Translations under genes and position numbers: made by a program
Shown here: positions 4,082-5,954 of the stretch, one piece after another
How the letters are laid out: the number at the start of each line of letters is the position of its first letter
Numbering within the stretch: the stretch's first letter is position 1
From: Candidatus Hydrogenedentota bacterium
GTDB taxonomy: Bacteria; Hydrogenedentota; Hydrogenedentia; Hydrogenedentales; CAITNO01
Assembly (NCBI GenBank): GCA_011046175.1
Contig: DSBB01000421.1
Coordinates: 1-5,954 of the forward strand
DNA: 5,954 nucleotides
Reading direction: 5' to 3'
Notes under the pieces: model-generated
Databases searched by the model: none
Told to the model about the DNA's origin: nothing
What the model saw: only the letters and a program-made list of their open reading frames with translations

Positions 4082-5954
4082 ATGAAACCAATGCGATGGA
4101 TGTTGATGGTCATGGCGGCGATGATTTTGATTCCGCCGGTTGTTTTCGGGGAAACGAAGCCCGCCGCGCTGCGCATGCCGGATTTGCCGTCGGCGGATAT
4201 GCGGATGTCCTGGCAGGATTTCAGGCAGCTGCTGGATTTGGCGCTGGAGCTCGAACGTGAGCGGGAATTGAGGACAGAGGAGGAGGAAGAGGAAGAGACG
4301 CCGCCGCCCGCCGGGTTGCCGTGGGCGATTGTTGAAGCGGCCTACGACGCCGACGCGACAGCCCGCAACGCGGCGCTGATTCATGCGCAGTTGAAGGTGT
4401 ATGTGTGGGAGAAGGGCTGGGCGCAGATACCGCTGTTCGGCGTGGATGTGGGGCTGGAATCGGTGCTGCTCAATGGCAAGCCCGTGCCGGTGGCGCTGCG
4501 GGACAACCGGCATGTCCTGCCCATCAACGAAACGGGCGTGCATATGGTTGAGGTGGTGTTTTCCGTTGCCGCGCCGCTGGTGAGAGGGGTGGCGCAATTG
4601 CGTTTTGACGGGCCGGAAGCGACGCAGTCGCGCATGAAACTGCGCCTGCCCGCCGCCGACGCGCGGGTGAGCGCCGCCGAAGCAACGCGCATCACCCGAA
4701 CATCAAAGGAAAAGAGTCTCGAAGCGGAATTGGTGTTCCGCCGCAGTAAGCGCATCGAGATCGAATGGACCATTCCCGCCGCGCTGCCGCCCAAAGTCGA
4801 GGTCGTGCCGCCGCGTTTTACGGTGGCGAACGCCGCGCTGGCGACGGTGACGGAAAAACATATTTCCTGTGACGCGCAATTGCAGATTGATTTGCTGCGC
4901 GGCGAAACGGACACGTTCGCGTTGACGCTGCCCGCATCGGCGCAGATACTCAAGATCGAAGGCAAGGGCGCGTCGTGGCGCGCGGACGTTGAAAGCGGGG
5001 AACAGCAAATCGTGGTGGCGTTGAACCACAAGGTCGCCGATCATTACACGCTCGGCGTGCATTACGAGACGGCCATCGCGACTGATGCGGCGACGCTCGC
5101 GCTGCCCCGGCTCAGCGTGGCCGATGCGGCGCGGCACTCCGGCTATGTGGCCGTGATCACCCAGGGCAACGTGGAAGTGGACCATTACGCAGCCGAAACG
5201 GAGGGGCTGCGACGCATTGACGCTTCCGACTTGCCCGCCGCGCTTACAGCGCGCGCCGACCGCCCCGTGCTGCACGCCTTCCATTACGCCGACGAAGAGC
5301 ATCTGCTCGCGCTCAGCTACCGGCGCATGCAGGATGTGCCCGTGCGCGTGGCGGGCATAGACCGGGCGCGCATTCGGTCAATCATCACCGAGGAAGGACT
5401 GATCATCACGCAGGCGCAATACATGGTGCGCAACAATCTCAAACAGTTCCTTCAGCTCGGCATCGGCGCGGACGCGGAGGTCTGGACGGCGCTGGTGAAC
5501 CGCAAACCGGTGCGCCCGGCGCGCAACATTGCCAATGACAATGGCGAAGCGGAATCGGGCGATGTGGTGCTGGTGCCGCTGATCAAATCGCAGGAGGGCG
5601 ACGTTGACCGGGGCGCGTTCCCCGTCGAGATTACCTACATGCAGCGCAGCGGGCCGCTGAAGCCGGGGCGCACCCTCGTGCCCTTGACAGCGCCCACCGC
5701 CGATCTGCTGGTCAATATGATCGAGTGGGAGGTGCTGACGCCGGAGCAGTATCGCGTTATGAACGCCGAAGGCGACATCCGGCAGGTGATGGAAACGGCG
5801 CCCTGGCTTGACGCCGCCGCCAGCCGCTATGAAGGCGCGTACACCATTGTGGGCAACCGCATCCGTGTCGGCGCGGGCGACCCGGATCAGTACACCACGC
5901 TGTACCGGCTGCGTGAGGGCGTCGAGCGGTTCATGATTACCGACATTAACAACC
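4082..5954 (+). CDS. Large exported beta-rich protein with C-terminal pseudopilin-like module (3' end outside the window)
   Basis: The frame is open for 624 codons and runs off the edge. Residues 1-23 form a signal peptide: MKPMR, a hydrophobic run (MLMVMAAMILIPPVV), and a likely cut after Phe-Gly. A helical, acidic segment follows, with seven Glu in a row at 66-72 and then PPPAG. From about 79 on, alternating beta-strand patterns dominate (LKVYVWEKGWAQIPLFGVDV; GVHMVEVVFSVAAP; IEIEWTIPAALP), as in large planctomycete-type surface proteins of unknown function. Around 451-475, NNLKQFLQLGIGADAEVWTA leads to a 'NRKPVRPA ... VPLIKS' stretch also seen in such proteins. The last 17 residues, YRLREGVERFMITDINN, are identical to the anti-sigma factor. 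Only one cysteine is visible. I do not recognise an enzyme. It lies downstream of the sigma/anti-sigma pair and may be its target or its partner in the envelope. Confidence 0.85.
   Translation, partial: MKPMRWMLMVMAAMILIPPVVFGETKPAALRMPDLPSADMRMSWQDFRQLLDLALELERERELRTEEEEEEETPPPAGLPWAIVEAAYDADATARNAALIHAQLKVYVWEKGWAQIPLFGVDVGLESVLLNGKPVPVALRDNRHVLPINETGVHMVEVVFSVAAPLVRGVAQLRFDGPEATQSRMKLRLPAADARVSAAEATRITRTSKEKSLEAELVFRRSKRIEIEWTIPAALPPKVEVVPPRFTVANAALATVTEKHISCDAQLQIDLLRGETDTFALTLPASAQILKIEGKGASWRADVESGEQQIVVALNHKVADHYTLGVHYETAIATDAATLALPRLSVADAARHSGYVAVITQGNVEVDHYAAETEGLRRIDASDLPAALTARADRPVLHAFHYADEEHLLALSYRRMQDVPVRVAGIDRARIRSIITEEGLIITQAQYMVRNNLKQFLQLGIGADAEVWTALVNRKPVRPARNIANDNGEAESGDVVLVPLIKSQEGDVDRGAFPVEITYMQRSGPLKPGRTLVPLTAPTADLLVNMIEWEVLTPEQYRVMNAEGDIRQVMETAPWLDAAASRYEGAYTIVGNRIRVGAGDPDQYTTLYRLREGVERFMITDINN
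5903..5954 (+). repeat. Copy 2 of the 52-nt coding repeat, at the window edge
   Basis: It is in frame in the exported protein (residues 608-624) and encodes exactly the same 17 residues as 3595-3646, with four synonymous base differences. The homology may continue beyond the window. Confidence 0.9.

Overview
The window is GC-rich bacterial DNA with two divergent gene blocks that meet in a promoter region at about 2118-2278. The organism is probably an uncultured or environmental member of the Planctomycetes/PVC-Lentisphaerae-Hydrogenedentota-Sumerlaeota sphere. The main clue is the pseudopilin-like 'LREGVERFMITDINN ... MDGHVEFI' (H-X9-DG / DUF1559-like) module, which is abundant in those lineages; the intergenic 9-nt repeat arrays fit too. 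The taxonomic call is an inference from these signatures only.

Left block (minus strand, about 2180 down to 1). This is a sulfur-carrier methionine operon, read in the order metY (internally deleted) -> hcyS -> hcyF -> hcyD -> probable ferredoxin-type sulfite/nitrite reductase (cut by the window edge). It matches the protein-thiocarboxylate route of homocysteine synthesis known from Wolinella succinogenes. In that route the reductase makes sulfide, HcyF adenylates and thiocarboxylates the small carrier HcyS, MetY joins the sulfur to O-acetylhomoserine, and the JAMM protease HcyD trims or releases. A fully consensus sigma-70 promoter (TTGACA-18-TATAAT) drives it. The first gene keeps only a MetY-like start and the MetY C-terminus, apparently through an in-frame internal deletion. 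It still ends in an ATGA overlap with hcyS, and hcyS overlaps hcyF by 11 nt. Between hcyF and hcyD lie a terminator-like hairpin and a large inverted pair of 9-nt repeat arrays.

Right block (plus strand, 2279 to the end). An ECF sigma factor overlaps by 1 nt a membrane anti-sigma factor with a zinc-binding ZAS domain. The anti-sigma's extracytoplasmic part is a pseudopilin-like H-X9-DG domain. After a 187-bp gap with a second 9-nt repeat array comes a long open frame (624 codons and still open at the window edge). It encodes an exported, beta-rich protein that ends, at the edge, in the same 17-residue module found in the anti-sigma factor. The shared module suggests that the anti-sigma factor and the exported protein belong to one cell-surface sensing or assembly system. 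This is the most novel part of the window.

No tRNA, rRNA, CRISPR array, insertion sequence or integrase was seen.
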